A stretch of DNA of 64,000 bases from Allomuricauda sp. NBRC 101325 (GCF_030268205.1 NZ_BSQF01000001.1:42554-106553); one strand, 5' to 3'; counted from the first letter of the stretch, positions 36,545 through 46,103 are shown. The notes: generated from the letters alone by a model not told the origin. Made by a program: numbers and translations.

Positions 36545-36563
36545 TACCTCCAAATTTGTTTGT

Positions 36564-37439
36564 ATGAGCACAAGTGTGGCAGAAAATGTTCTCCCCCCAA
36601 AAGGAAAGCCGAAATGGTTACGTGTAAAACTTCCAACAGGCCAAAAATACACCCAGCTTAGAGGACTTGTAGACAAATACGACCTGCACACCATTTGCAC
36701 CTCGGGAAGTTGTCCCAATATGGGCGAATGCTGGGGCGAAGGCACTGCAACCTTTATGATCTTGGGAAACATCTGTACCCGCTCCTGTGGTTTTTGCGGA
36801 GTTAAAACGGGAAGACCTGAAAGTGTGGATTGGGCAGAACCAGAAAAAGTGGCACGCTCCATCAAAATCATGAAGATCAAACATGCCGTACTCACTTCTG
36901 TGGACAGGGATGACCTTAAAGATATGGGTTCCATAATTTGGGCAGAAACCGTTAAGGCGGTTCGCCGAATGAACCCTGAAACCACATTGGAAACTTTGAT
37001 TCCAGATTTTCAAGGCATTTCCACCCATTTGGACAGACTTATCGAAGTAGCTCCAGAAGTGATTTCACACAATATGGAAACCGTAAAAAGGTTGACCCGT
37101 GAAGTACGTATCCAAGCGAAATACGAAAGAAGCCTGGAGGTTTTGGACTATTTGAAGAAAAATGGTGCCAATAGAACAAAATCAGGCATTATGTTGGGCT
37201 TGGGCGAAGAAGAACATGAAGTCATCGAAACCATGGAAGACCTTCGCAAAGCCAATGTCGATGTAGTGACCATTGGTCAATATCTTCAACCCTCCAAAAA
37301 ACATTTGCCCGTAAAACAATTTATCCTGCCAGAGCAGTTTAAAAAATACGAGGAAATAGGTTTGGAAATGGGCTTCAGACATGTGGAAAGTGGCGCGTTG
37401 GTGCGTTCATCCTACAAAGCACACAAGCACATTCAGTAA
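36564..37439 (+). CDS. lipA: Lipoyl synthase
   Basis: A radical SAM enzyme that inserts two sulfurs into octanoyl chains on lipoyl domains. It has 291 residues. The auxiliary cluster cysteines are in [12 protein letters not shown] (about 51-62) and the SAM cluster in CTRSCGFC (about 77-84); the family ending RSSYKAHKH is present. gap follows after 23 bases. Confidence 0.97.
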   Translation: MSTSVAENVLPPKGKPKWLRVKLPTGQKYTQLRGLVDKYDLHTICTSGSCPNMGECWGEGTATFMILGNICTRSCGFCGVKTGRPESVDWAEPEKVARSIKIMKIKHAVLTSVDRDDLKDMGSIIWAETVKAVRRMNPETTLETLIPDFQGISTHLDRLIEVAPEVISHNMETVKRLTREVRIQAKYERSLEVLDYLKKNGANRTKSGIMLGLGEEEHEVIETMEDLRKANVDVVTIGQYLQPSKKHLPVKQFILPEQFKKYEEIGLEMGFRHVESGALVRSSYKAHKHIQ

Positions 37440-37462
37440 ACTTACCTGCAACCTCCCATCCA

Positions 37463-38473
37463 ATGAAAAACATAACCCTTGGAATCAATGGCTTTGGACG
37501 TATTGGGAGAACCTTATTTAGGCTCCTGTTGAACCATCCAAATATTACCGTGGTGGCCATCAACGATTTGGCCGATGCCAAAACCTTGGCCCACTTGCTA
37601 AAATATGACAGTATTCATGGCGGTATAGCTGCTGATATTCACTCGGAAGGGGAAAATATTATTGTGAACGGAAGAAAGATTCCAATCTTAAACCATAACC
37701 ATCCAAAGGATATCGACTGGGCAACTTACCAAGTGGATATGGTGGTAGAATCAACGGGAAGGTTCAAAAAAGAAGAACAACTTAAACACCACTTGCACAA
37801 TGGTGCCAAAAAAGTAATTCTTTCCGTGCCACCTGAGGATGAAAATATTAAAATGGTGGTTTTAGGGGTAAATGAAGAAATTATTCAGGCTGAGGACAAA
37901 ATTATTTCCAACGCTTCTTGTACCACCAACAATGCAGCTCCCATGATCAAGGTAATCCAAGAATTGTGTGGTATTGAGCAGGCATACATCACCACCATTC
38001 ATTCCTATACTTCCGATCAAAATTTACACGATGCCCCACATAGGGATTTAAGAAGGTCCCGTGCTGCAGGACAATCCATTATTCCCACCACCACTGGTGC
38101 CGCAAAGGCATTGACCAGTATTTTTCCAGACCTCTCAGATGTTATTGGAGGATGTGGCATACGTGTTCCCGTACCCAACGGTTCATTAACGGATATTACC
38201 TTCAACGTTATCAAGGAAACATCCATTGAAGAAATAAATAGTACCTTTAAAAAACATTCGAAAGGCGATTTAAAAGGTATTTTACAATATACCGAAGACC
38301 CTATTGTTTCTATCGACATAAACAATAGTTGTCATTCTTGTACGTTTGATTCATTGATGACCTCGGTAATCGGTAAAATGGTAAAAATTATCGGGTGGTA
38401 TGATAATGAAACTGGATATTGCTCCAGGATTGTCGATTTAATTACGTTGCTTATAAAGAAAAATTACGTTTGA
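37463..38473 (+). CDS. gap: Glyceraldehyde-3-phosphate dehydrogenase
   Basis: A glycolysis/gluconeogenesis enzyme of 336 residues. The NAD fold starts GINGFGRIGRTLFR, the nucleotide-selecting Asp is in VAINDLAD, the catalytic Cys in NASCTTNNAAP (about 152), and TTTGAAKAL follows. WYDNETGYCSR near the end is canonical. It reads into the hybrid kinase gene, whose likely TTG start overlaps its TGA stop. Confidence 0.96.
   Translation: MKNITLGINGFGRIGRTLFRLLLNHPNITVVAINDLADAKTLAHLLKYDSIHGGIAADIHSEGENIIVNGRKIPILNHNHPKDIDWATYQVDMVVESTGRFKKEEQLKHHLHNGAKKVILSVPPEDENIKMVVLGVNEEIIQAEDKIISNASCTTNNAAPMIKVIQELCGIEQAYITTIHSYTSDQNLHDAPHRDLRRSRAAGQSIIPTTTGAAKALTSIFPDLSDVIGGCGIRVPVPNGSLTDITFNVIKETSIEEINSTFKKHSKGDLKGILQYTEDPIVSIDINNSCHSCTFDSLMTSVIGKMVKIIGWYDNETGYCSRIVDLITLLIKKNYV
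38465..38472 (+). promoter_or_regulatory. Possible -7 box at gap/hybrid-kinase junction
   Basis: TACGTTTG matches TAnnTTTG but contains the putative TTG start and the gap stop. If used, transcription would begin downstream of that TTG and the kinase would need another start. It may be chance. Confidence 0.25.
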
Positions 38474-40692
38474 TCTCAGGTTTTTCAGTAAACATATCCT
38501 TAAGGAAATCTTTGTTCCTCTTGTGCATAGTATTATGTACCACCGTTGTCTTTGCCCAAAGTGACGAAAGTTCTACGGCAGAGGTAAAAGCCATTTTTGA
38601 TAGATTTTCCCAATACAGACATCAAAATAAGGTGGACAAAGCCATTGAGGCCATGGATGAGGCGGCAAATATTGCCGAAAAAAATGAAGACCCAAAACTT
38701 CTGGTTGACACCTACCATCAATTGGCTCGAATGTTTATTGAAGAAGGGGATATTAAAGGTGCGCTTAGATACTTTGACAGATCTAGTATTTATTTAAAAG
38801 AAATGTCCTACCCCTATGCGGAAGCATTTCATTTGTATTTGGATGCGGCATTTCGACTACAGGAAGGCAATAATTTTCAGGCCCTAAAATCACTTCAAGA
38901 GGCTAGAAAAATTAGCAATAACAGGAACTTGAGCAACAATATTCTTTTGTTGGAAGCCTACATTTACACCAACATCACCAATTATGATGATGCCATAAAA
39001 AATCTACATGCCCTAATTGTGAATGCAGACGACAAGGAACGGGCTTATTTGGCCACCAAGGCCAATCTGCAACTTTCAAGAATCAGCATTACCTTAAACG
39101 ATTTCGATGAAGGTGTTATTCACTCTAAAGCCGCATTGGAACTAGCCTTAAAATATGGATTCGCCAAAGAAACCAAAATTTCCTACGAGCAATTGTCTGA
39201 AATATTTGCTACGCAAAACAATTATCAAGAAGCATTGCTCTACACTGAAAAACTAAGTCAAATCAAAGATTCCATTTATAATTTTGAAAAAATTGAATTG
39301 GAGTCTGAAACTGCAGGTAAAATACAGATGGAGCATCTTCAGACGGAAATGAACAAGCTTCAGGCCCAGAACGAAGAATTGAGCGAATCAAAAAACCGTT
39401 CAGAAATTACCGCGATTTTAACTTCCGCCTTCTTGACCATCATATCGCTTTTGGCAGTTTCCTTGTTTCGAAACAATCAAATAAAATTAAAGACCAACGA
39501 CCTACTTTATACAAAGAACAAAGAACTGGAGTTGGCAAGGGACGCTGCTGTAAGTGCCATGGAAGCCAAAACCAACTTTTTGTCCACCGTTACCCACGAA
39601 CTGCGCACCCCACTCTACGCTGTAACCGGTTTAACACATTTGTTGTTGGAGGAAAACCCTGCCGAACATCAAAAGGAACATTTAAAATCCTTGAAATTTT
39701 CGGGCGAGTACTTGCTCAATTTCATCAACGATATCCTTCAGATCAATAAAATTGATGCCGATAAACTGGAGCCTTTGAACATTGAGTTCAAATTGCAAAA
39801 AGTGCTGACCGATGTTGTGGAATCCCTTCAACAAAATGCCAACGAAAACAAGACCAAGCTCATTTTGGATTATGATTCCAAAATTCCAACACAGCTCATG
39901 GGCGACCCTATAAAATTATCCCAGATATTTATGAACCTGGTGGGCAATGCCCTCAAGTTCACCAAAAATGGAAAGGTCGAGGTAATTGCCAAAATGTTGA
40001 CCAAAGAGGACAATCAAGTAAAATTGTATTTTGAGGTAAGGGATAATGGTATCGGAATTTCAGAAGACCAACAGCTTACCATTTTCGATAGTTTTGAACA
40101 AGGTTCTGTGCAAATTAACCGCGAATATGGTGGAACAGGTCTTGGACTGACCATTGTTAAAAGCCTTTTGGGATTATTTGGCAGCACCATTCACCTGGAA
40201 AGTGAATTGGGCCATGGTAGCTCTTTCTTCTTTGAGTTGGATTTGGAATATGAAAGCAAAGCAAGTGAATCCATCAATTTTGAATTGGATGGTGGAGAAT
40301 TTCAATTTAAAGGGCTACATATTCTAATCGTGGAAGACAACAAAATCAACCAGGTGATCACCAAAAAAATGCTGACCAAAAAAGAGATGACCAGCGATAT
40401 AGCCAATAACGGAAACGAGGCTATAGACTTAGCCAAAGAAAATCAGTACGATGCCATTCTCATGGACATCCATATGCCTGGAATCAGTGGAGAGGAGGCA
40501 ACGCGCCAAATTCGGAAGTTCAATCCCGATATTCCGATAATTGCATTGACCGCAATATCCTTGGACGACAGTTTGGACAGTTTCTATGAAGCCGGTTGTA
40601 ACGATGTGGTCACCAAACCATTTAAACCGGAGATCTTTTACCAAAAGATTGGAGAGAACATCTATAGAAATCGAATGCTGGGCTCGGTCTAA
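38470..40692 (+). CDS. Hybrid sensor histidine kinase with TPR sensor domain
   Basis: A 740-residue signalling protein if TTG 38470 is the start (no ATG fits). A signal peptide or anchor (SLFLLCIVLCTTVVFAQ) leads to a periplasmic helical TPR-like region (about 35-285), a membrane segment (about 314-334), and the HisKA box TVTHELRTPLYA (His about 376). The ATPase domain (N-box NLVGNALKF, RDNGIGIS, GGTGLGLTIV) precedes a receiver (VEDNKINQ, phospho-Asp about 666 in MDIHMPGISG, Lys in TKPFKP). No output domain is visible. The TTG overlaps the gap stop (TTGA). The stop overlaps lpxK by 4 bases. Confidence 0.87.
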   Translation: MISGFSVNISLRKSLFLLCIVLCTTVVFAQSDESSTAEVKAIFDRFSQYRHQNKVDKAIEAMDEAANIAEKNEDPKLLVDTYHQLARMFIEEGDIKGALRYFDRSSIYLKEMSYPYAEAFHLYLDAAFRLQEGNNFQALKSLQEARKISNNRNLSNNILLLEAYIYTNITNYDDAIKNLHALIVNADDKERAYLATKANLQLSRISITLNDFDEGVIHSKAALELALKYGFAKETKISYEQLSEIFATQNNYQEALLYTEKLSQIKDSIYNFEKIELESETAGKIQMEHLQTEMNKLQAQNEELSESKNRSEITAILTSAFLTIISLLAVSLFRNNQIKLKTNDLLYTKNKELELARDAAVSAMEAKTNFLSTVTHELRTPLYAVTGLTHLLLEENPAEHQKEHLKSLKFSGEYLLNFINDILQINKIDADKLEPLNIEFKLQKVLTDVVESLQQNANENKTKLILDYDSKIPTQLMGDPIKLSQIFMNLVGNALKFTKNGKVEVIAKMLTKEDNQVKLYFEVRDNGIGISEDQQLTIFDSFEQGSVQINREYGGTGLGLTIVKSLLGLFGSTIHLESELGHGSSFFFELDLEYESKASESINFELDGGEFQFKGLHILIVEDNKINQVITKKMLTKKEMTSDIANNGNEAIDLAKENQYDAILMDIHMPGISGEEATRQIRKFNPDIPIIALTAISLDDSLDSFYEAGCNDVVTKPFKPEIFYQKIGENIYRNRMLGSV

Positions 40693-41684
40693 AACAACTG
40701 CCTTAGGGTTTCTTCCATAACCATTTTATCTACTGCATTAAATTGATGCGCCACCTCCAAATAATAAAGATCATTTACCCTTCCGTCCAATCGGACAAAA
40801 TCCTTTTCCGTGGTAAGTATTTTACCAAACCCGCTAAATTGACCTATTTCATTATCCGTAAAATGATGATGGTCACCAAATTCAAAATGCTCAAATTCCA
40901 ATCCCAACGATTTTAAATAGTGCACCAAAGGTTTGGGCGAGGCTATTCCTGTGACCAAAGCAAAGGGTTTATTTTTTAATTCGGAAAGTGGCTTTTGTTG
41001 ATTCCCGTTCGAAACAAAATCAGCATACACCAAGCTGGCAAACAGTACTTTTTGATGTGGTTCTGGCTTGAGTTTAAGGGTCATACTTTTTTTCTCCTCT
41101 TCGGAAATAGATGTTGGGCACTTGGTCACAACAATTACATCGGCCCTTTTTGATGCCATTTTAGCGTCCCGTAAATCTCCTGTCGGCAAATACCAATCGT
41201 TCACGTATAATTTGGAATACGCCGTAAGTAAAATGGTAATGGTTGGTTTTACCCAGCGGTGCTGCATGGCATCGTCCAAAACAATTACATCCGGTTGCAC
41301 CTTTTGCTCCAAATTGGCCATACCATTTCTTCTATCCCCATCAACAGCAATGGTCACATTGGGGAATTTTTTATGGATTTGAAACGGCTCATCACCCAAT
41401 TCCAATACCGAACTATTTTCATTGGCCAATACAAATCCTTTGGATTGTCGTTTGTACCCCCTACTCAGAACCGCCACCTTTTTATCATTCAACAACTTCA
41501 AAATAAATTCGGTCATTGGGGTTTTACCCGTTCCTCCCACACTAATATTCCCAATGCAAATGGTCGGGGTAGAAAAGGATTTGGATTTGAAAACACCTAA
41601 ATCGAACAAAAAATTCCTCACATATACCACCAAGGCATAAATCAAGGAAATGGGAAAGGCTATTTTGCGAAGCACCTGAAGCAT
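40689..41684 (-). CDS. lpxK: Tetraacyldisaccharide 4'-kinase
   Basis: It adds the 4'-phosphate to the lipid A precursor at the inner membrane. The 331-residue protein has an N-terminal membrane helix (about 8-28), the P-loop ISVGGTGKTP (about 47-56), and LSRGYKR, DEPFQI and VVLDDAMQHR landmarks. The start MLQVLRKIAF at 41684 is supported by the helix position; the frame from 41786 runs into the divergent NIF3-like gene. Confidence 0.95.
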   Translation of the reverse strand: MLQVLRKIAFPISLIYALVVYVRNFLFDLGVFKSKSFSTPTICIGNISVGGTGKTPMTEFILKLLNDKKVAVLSRGYKRQSKGFVLANENSSVLELGDEPFQIHKKFPNVTIAVDGDRRNGMANLEQKVQPDVIVLDDAMQHRWVKPTITILLTAYSKLYVNDWYLPTGDLRDAKMASKRADVIVVTKCPTSISEEEKKSMTLKLKPEPHQKVLFASLVYADFVSNGNQQKPLSELKNKPFALVTGIASPKPLVHYLKSLGLEFEHFEFGDHHHFTDNEIGQFSGFGKILTTEKDFVRLDGRVNDLYYLEVAHQFNAVDKMVMEETLRQLF

Positions 41685-41732
41685 TGAACGAAAATATAAT
41701 ATTTTATCTTTAGCGGACTTAATAAAATTGAA

Positions 41733-42827
41733 ATGACCGTTAACGACATCGCAAAAGTACTGGAAGAATTGGCCCCTTTGGCCCATGCCGAAGATTTTGA
41801 CAATGTTGGCCTTTTAGTGGGCAACCCCACAACGAAAGTCAATGGGGTATTGGTTACCCTCGATACTTTGGAAAATATAGTGGACGAAGCCATTGCAAAG
41901 AATTGCAATCTGATCGTGAGCTTCCACCCTATTATTTTTAAAGGTTTAAAAAAGCTGACGGGCAGCAATTATGTAGAGCGTGTTGTTATCAAAGCCATTG
42001 CGAACAACATTGCCATTTACAGCATGCACACCGCATTGGACAACAGTAAAATGGGGGTAAATGCAAAAATTTGTGAAGTACTGGGACTGGAGAATCCACA
42101 AATCTTGATCCCAAAATCCAATACCATAAAAAAGCTGAGCACTTATGTGCCATTGGCCAATGTGGACGAAGTGAAGAATGCTCTTTTTAATGCTGGAGCA
42201 GGCGAAATTGGCAAGTACAGTCATTGCAGTTATAGTTTGGAAGGCACAGGAAGTTTTAAACCCCAAGAGGGAGCCAATCCCACTTTGGGAGAGGTCGGAG
42301 AAGTTCATTTGGAAAAAGAGACCCAAATCAATATCGTTTTCTCCTTTGAAAAGGAAAAACAAGTTATAAAAGCACTTTTGGATACGCATCCCTATGAAGA
42401 AGTTGCCTATGAAATTTTGACTATCGAAAACACCAATCAAGATTTGGGAATGGGCATGATCGGTGCTTTGCCCAAGGAAATGGATGAAACCGAATTTTTG
42501 CTGCTAGTAAAAAAACGAATGAATGCAAGTGTGGTGCGGCATTCCCAACTATTGGGCAAAAAGGTTAAAAAGATTGCTGTTTTGGGCGGAAGTGGGGCTT
42601 TTGCCATAGGGCCTGCCATGAAAGCCGGAGCGGATATTTTTGTGACTTCCGACATTAAATACCATGAATTTTACCAAGCCGAAAACCAACTGGTAATTGC
42701 CGATATCGGGCACTTTGAAACTGAGCAGTTTACAAAAGATTTATTGGTTGATTATCTTACGAAAAAAATTCCTAATTTTGCAGTCCGTTTATCGGAGAGT
42801 ATAACGAATCCCATCAAGTATTTATAA
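41733..42827 (+). CDS. NIF3-like dinuclear metal centre protein
   Basis: A 364-residue YqfO-type member of the NIF3/YbgI family, with the metal-binding ends EDFDNVGLLVG, SFHPIIFK and MHTALDNSKMG in the front half and GADIFVTSDIKYHEFY near the end. A CutA-like insert occupies about 135-230. Several NIF3 proteins bind zinc or iron, but the cellular role is unclear. It starts 48 bases from divergent lpxK; a coiled-coil gene follows after 5 bases. Confidence 0.9.
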   Translation: MTVNDIAKVLEELAPLAHAEDFDNVGLLVGNPTTKVNGVLVTLDTLENIVDEAIAKNCNLIVSFHPIIFKGLKKLTGSNYVERVVIKAIANNIAIYSMHTALDNSKMGVNAKICEVLGLENPQILIPKSNTIKKLSTYVPLANVDEVKNALFNAGAGEIGKYSHCSYSLEGTGSFKPQEGANPTLGEVGEVHLEKETQINIVFSFEKEKQVIKALLDTHPYEEVAYEILTIENTNQDLGMGMIGALPKEMDETEFLLLVKKRMNASVVRHSQLLGKKVKKIAVLGGSGAFAIGPAMKAGADIFVTSDIKYHEFYQAENQLVIADIGHFETEQFTKDLLVDYLTKKIPNFAVRLSESITNPIKYL

Positions 42828-42832
42828 CATAT

Positions 42833-43612
42833 ATGGCGAACAAGAAAGAAAGCACTGTAGAAGAAAAGTTGAGAGCATTGTACGATCTACAACTAATCGA
42901 TTCCAGGGTAGATGAAATCCGCAACGTAAGAGGCGAATTGCCTTTGGAAGTACAGGACTTGGAAGACGAAGTTCTTGGTCTTAAGACAAGAATCGACAAG
43001 TTGAAAACAGATGTTGAAACCGTCAACTTCGAAATTACTGCCAAGAAAAACCTTATCGACGAATCCAAAGCACTCATCAAAAAATATAGTGAGCAGCAAA
43101 AAAATGTAAGGAACAGTCGTGAATTCAACTCTTTGACCAAGGAAGTTGAGTTCCAAGAATTGGAGATCCAGTTGGCCGAAAAGAACATTAAAGAGTTCAA
43201 GGCGCAAATCGAACAGAAAAAAGAGGTCATTGCACAGACCAAAGAAAAATTGTCTGAGCGTGAAGGTCATCTTAAGCACAAAAAAGGGGAATTGGATGCT
43301 ATTTTGGCCGAGACCGAAAAAGAAGAAAAAGCCCTTTTGAAAAAATCCGAGGAGTACGAAGAACTTATTGAAGAGCGCTTGATCAAGGCCTACAAAAGAA
43401 TCCGTCACAATGTGAAGAACGGTTTGGCCGTGGTTCCCGTTGAGCGTGGTGCTTCCGGTGGTTCTTTCTTTACCATACCACCACAGGTGCAGGTTGAGAT
43501 TGCCTCCCGCAAAAAAATCATTACCGATGAGCACAGTGGAAGAATCTTGGTAGACCCACTATTGGCCGAAGAAGAACAAGATAAAATGGAAAAGCTTTTT
43601 ACTAAGCTATAA
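42833..43612 (+). CDS. Coiled-coil protein with degenerate C-terminal zinc ribbon
   Basis: A 259-residue protein made of a long coiled coil (about 20-185) and a C-terminal domain that follows the C4 zinc-ribbon proteins found next to NIF3 genes. Where relatives have two Cys pairs around TLPPQ and CEHCGRIL, this one reads GASGGSFFTIPPQ and TDEHSGRILVD, so no cysteine remains. It is operonic with the NIF3-like gene. It may act as a scaffold or nucleic-acid binder; that is inference. Confidence 0.88.
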   Translation: MANKKESTVEEKLRALYDLQLIDSRVDEIRNVRGELPLEVQDLEDEVLGLKTRIDKLKTDVETVNFEITAKKNLIDESKALIKKYSEQQKNVRNSREFNSLTKEVEFQELEIQLAEKNIKEFKAQIEQKKEVIAQTKEKLSEREGHLKHKKGELDAILAETEKEEKALLKKSEEYEELIEERLIKAYKRIRHNVKNGLAVVPVERGASGGSFFTIPPQVQVEIASRKKIITDEHSGRILVDPLLAEEEQDKMEKLFTKL

Positions 43613-43630
43613 TTTCATTTAACAGATATA

Positions 43631-43657
43631 AAAAAGCCACCCATAAGGTGGCTTTTT
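43631..43657 (+). terminator. Intrinsic terminator
   Basis: The stem GCCACC/GGTGGC (43636-43641, 43647-43652), loop CATAA, is preceded by five A and followed by six T. It ends the NIF3-like/coiled-coil transcript. Confidence 0.9.
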
Positions 43658-43683
43658 TGTTTTATACTTTGTCCTTTATAAAT

Positions 43684-43768
43684 GGTCACTGAGCGGAGTC
43701 GAAGTGACATTATTTGAAAACTTATTCCCATAAAAAGAAAAGGGTCACTTCGACTACGCTCAGTGACC
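43684..43768. repeat. 25-bp imperfect inverted repeat (REP-like)
   Basis: The left arm 43684-43708 and right arm 43744-43768 are complementary at 24 of 25 positions (core GAGCGGAGTCGAAGTGAC against GTCACTTCGACTACGCTC) around a 35-base spacer. It sits in the 257-base gap between the coiled-coil protein and kmo. Such sequences recur between genes in Flavobacteriaceae; a transcription or DNA-structure role is unproven. Confidence 0.8.
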
Positions 43769-43838
43769 TATATTCGCATTAATTCGAAGAACTCCTAACT
43801 ACCGTAGGCGGGCGTGTCAACCCGATTTAACCAAAAAA

Positions 43839-43865
43839 AGAGAATTCTCCCATTCGGTCGAAATG
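43839..43865. repeat. Second REP-like element next to kmo
   Basis: A stretch reading GAGAATTCTC, then CCATTCGGTCGAAATGAC, just past the kmo stop. It shares the words TCGAA-TGAC with the inverted repeat 70 bases away but is a different family member. Confidence 0.55.
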
Positions 43866-43869
43866 ACAA

Positions 43870-45222
43870 TCATATCAGATCATCCAATAACCCAAGGATC
43901 ATTTCCTCCACTTCCTTGGAATCCCACTTATCTTCTATGTTAGGCAGTTGCATCACTTGTTGCATGATGGCTTCCTGCTGGTCCCCAATGGCCAGGGCAT
44001 CGGCATAGGGCTTATCGGAAAAAGTTACCCGGCTATACACCGGCACCCATTTATCTGGATGGTTGGAAGCAAAATGCTTTTCTATTTTCTTTTGGAGCAA
44101 AAACTTGGGGTCTGCAGTTTTGCTGCTCATCTCCACAAAGTTTCTGTAACTCAATTCCGCAATCGCATCTGCATTGGGCTTTCTCAATTTTTGGTATTCA
44201 TCAAAAATAATGTCCCAGTCATCTCCATGCTTGTCCATAAGTTGGTCGAGCACAAAAATATCTTCAAATCCCGCATTCATCCCTTGACCGTAAAAAGGTA
44301 CTATGGCATGGGCAGAATCGCCGACAAGGGCCACTTTGTTCCAATACGTCCACGGATAACACTTCATGGTTACCATGGCACTGGTCGGGTGGTTGAAGAA
44401 ATCTTTGGTCAAATCCTCAATTTCCATACGTACATTGGGAAAATACTCCTTAAAAAAGTCCTTTGCCTCTTCCTCAGTCTTGATGCTCTCGAAAGAAACC
44501 TTTCCTTCAAAAGGCAAAAACAGGGTACAAGTAAAACTCCCATCAATATTCGGCATTGCAATGAGCATAAACTCTCCCCTTGGCCAAATATGAAATGAAT
44601 TTGCATCCAGCTTATGGGAGCCATCTGCATTTGCAGGAATCGTTAACTCCTTATAGCCTACGTCGATAAAGTTCTGGGAATAATTAAAGCGACTACGGCG
44701 TTGCATTTTATGGCGAACCCGAGAAAAGGCACCATCACATCCAAAAATAATATCGAACTGATATTCCTTCCATTCGCTTTTTTCGGTTTCACCTGTAAAG
44801 ATTTTGGCACCAGGCAAATCCACATCCCAAACTTTTTCATCGAACTTGAAAACAGTTCCGGCCTCCTCTGCCAAATCGATCATCCTTTTATTTAGGATTC
44901 CTCGGGAAATGGACCAAATGGCCTCCCCCTCCTTTCCATATTTTTGATAATAAACAGGTTTGTCGTTTACGTGCATGGCACGTTTATCCAACGGGATGGC
45001 TATTTGTTTGATGGGGTCTTCCAAACCCACTTTTCGCAATGCCGTCCACCCCCTATTACTCATCGCCAAATTGATGGAACGTCCAGAAAATTTTATGGTT
45101 CGAATATCGGGTCTTCTGTCAAAAACGGTTACACTATGGCCTTTTTTACGAAGATAGATTGCTAATAGAGAGCCCACCAATCCCGAACCGATGATGGCGA
45201 TGTTTTTTGAAGTCTGTGCCAT
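43870..45222 (-). CDS. kmo: Kynurenine 3-monooxygenase
   Basis: An FAD hydroxylase that turns L-kynurenine into 3-hydroxykynurenine. It has 450 residues from ATG 45222 (MAQTSKNIAIIGSGL; 45243 would add seven). The FAD fold GSGLVGSLLAIYLRKKG is at about 13-29, the second FAD motif ALVGDSAHAIVPFYGQGMNAGFED near 300, with GRSINLA in between. KynU, the next enzyme, is 9 kb away at 54447. No promoter box stands out upstream. Confidence 0.93.
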   Translation of the reverse strand: MAQTSKNIAIIGSGLVGSLLAIYLRKKGHSVTVFDRRPDIRTIKFSGRSINLAMSNRGWTALRKVGLEDPIKQIAIPLDKRAMHVNDKPVYYQKYGKEGEAIWSISRGILNKRMIDLAEEAGTVFKFDEKVWDVDLPGAKIFTGETEKSEWKEYQFDIIFGCDGAFSRVRHKMQRRSRFNYSQNFIDVGYKELTIPANADGSHKLDANSFHIWPRGEFMLIAMPNIDGSFTCTLFLPFEGKVSFESIKTEEEAKDFFKEYFPNVRMEIEDLTKDFFNHPTSAMVTMKCYPWTYWNKVALVGDSAHAIVPFYGQGMNAGFEDIFVLDQLMDKHGDDWDIIFDEYQKLRKPNADAIAELSYRNFVEMSSKTADPKFLLQKKIEKHFASNHPDKWVPVYSRVTFSDKPYADALAIGDQQEAIMQQVMQLPNIEDKWDSKEVEEMILGLLDDLI

Positions 45223-45432
45223 AAATGCCCTCCTTTGGGTCATTTTAATTAAAGGATAAAAATACGGAATTTAAATTTTGCACGTAGCTGAAAGGTTTAC
45301 TTGATCATCCGAACTAACCACACATATTTCAATAAAGTTGAAATGTTAAAATAATTTAACACAAGTACGAAATCCTTTGGCACCCAAATTGCCGTATATA
45401 CTATAAATATCCCGCTACGGCGTCTATATATA

Positions 45433-45466
45433 AAAAGTCCTTCACAATAAGTTGCGAAGGACTTTT
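45433..45466 (-). terminator. Intrinsic terminator of clpP
   Basis: An 11-base stem AAAAGTCCTTC/GAAGGACTTTT (45433-45443, 45456-45466) with a 12-base loop. On the minus strand it ends in a T-run. It lies 22 bases after the clpP stop. The rest of the 265-base gap to kmo shows nothing clear. Confidence 0.85.
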
Positions 45467-45487
45467 CACTTTTTATGGATTGATGGA

Positions 45488-46036
45488 TTATTCCAAAATG
45501 CCATCCACAATACCGTATTCCACGGATTCCTCGGCACCCATCCAATAATCACGATCAAAATCTTTCATGATCCTTTCAAAAGATTGACCACAGTTGTCCG
45601 CCAGAATCTTAGCACCCAATTCTTTGGTTTTTATTATTTCCTTAGCCTGAATTTCAATGTTCGAAGCTTGTCCCCTTGCTCCTCCACTCGGTTGGTGGAT
45701 CATAACTCGTGCATGGGGTTGAATAAACCTTCTCCCCTTTTCACCTACTGACAAAAGAATGGAACCCATAGAGGCTGCCAAACCAGAACATACAGTAGAT
45801 ACAGGACTCTTTATTTGTTTAATGGTATCGTATATCGCAAATCCAGAGGTAACATAACCCCCAGGGCTATTGATGATCAGTTGAATTTCTTTGTGGTTCT
45901 GAAGATCTAGATAAAGCAATCTATCTATAACGTGCTTGGCAGATTCATCGTCTACCTGTCCCCATAAAAACACTTTACGTTCTTCCAGTAACTTTTCTTG
46001 GATCAATTCCTGAACTTTTCCTTTTTTTGAACTCAT
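45488..46036 (-). CDS. clpP: ClpP-family ATP-dependent protease subunit
   Basis: The serine peptidase ring subunit of Clp. It has 182 residues from MSSKKGKVQ (46036). The triad is visible: Ser in GLAASMGS (about 92), His in MIHQPSGG (about 117), Asp in DFDRDYW (about 166). INSPGGYVTSG is conserved. No clpX or ATPase gene is next to it, so it may be a second ClpP copy; the window cannot tell. Confidence 0.93.
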   Translation of the reverse strand: MSSKKGKVQELIQEKLLEERKVFLWGQVDDESAKHVIDRLLYLDLQNHKEIQLIINSPGGYVTSGFAIYDTIKQIKSPVSTVCSGLAASMGSILLSVGEKGRRFIQPHARVMIHQPSGGARGQASNIEIQAKEIIKTKELGAKILADNCGQSFERIMKDFDRDYWMGAEESVEYGIVDGILE

Positions 46037-46057
46037 TATCGTACTTGTTGTAAGCTT

Positions 46058-46065
46058 CAAAAATA
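46058..46065 (-). promoter_or_regulatory. -7 box of clpP
   Basis: The minus strand reads TATTTTTG, an exact -7 box, 21 bases before the ATG at 46036. No TTG at standard -33 spacing. Confidence 0.5.
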
Positions 46066-46103
46066 ATCAAATTCCAAGGAAATTTGGCTACATGTTGATC
46101 ACA

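Noticed and set aside
42893..43534. 213-codon minus-strand frame opposite the coiled-coil gene
   Set aside because: It is the complement of a Lys/Glu-rich coiled coil, which gives long Phe/Leu-rich open frames by composition alone.
45223..45432. Promoter or small RNA in the kmo-clpP gap
   Set aside because: Apart from the clpP terminator I found no -7 box in the right orientation, no stable hairpin and no conserved RNA pattern.
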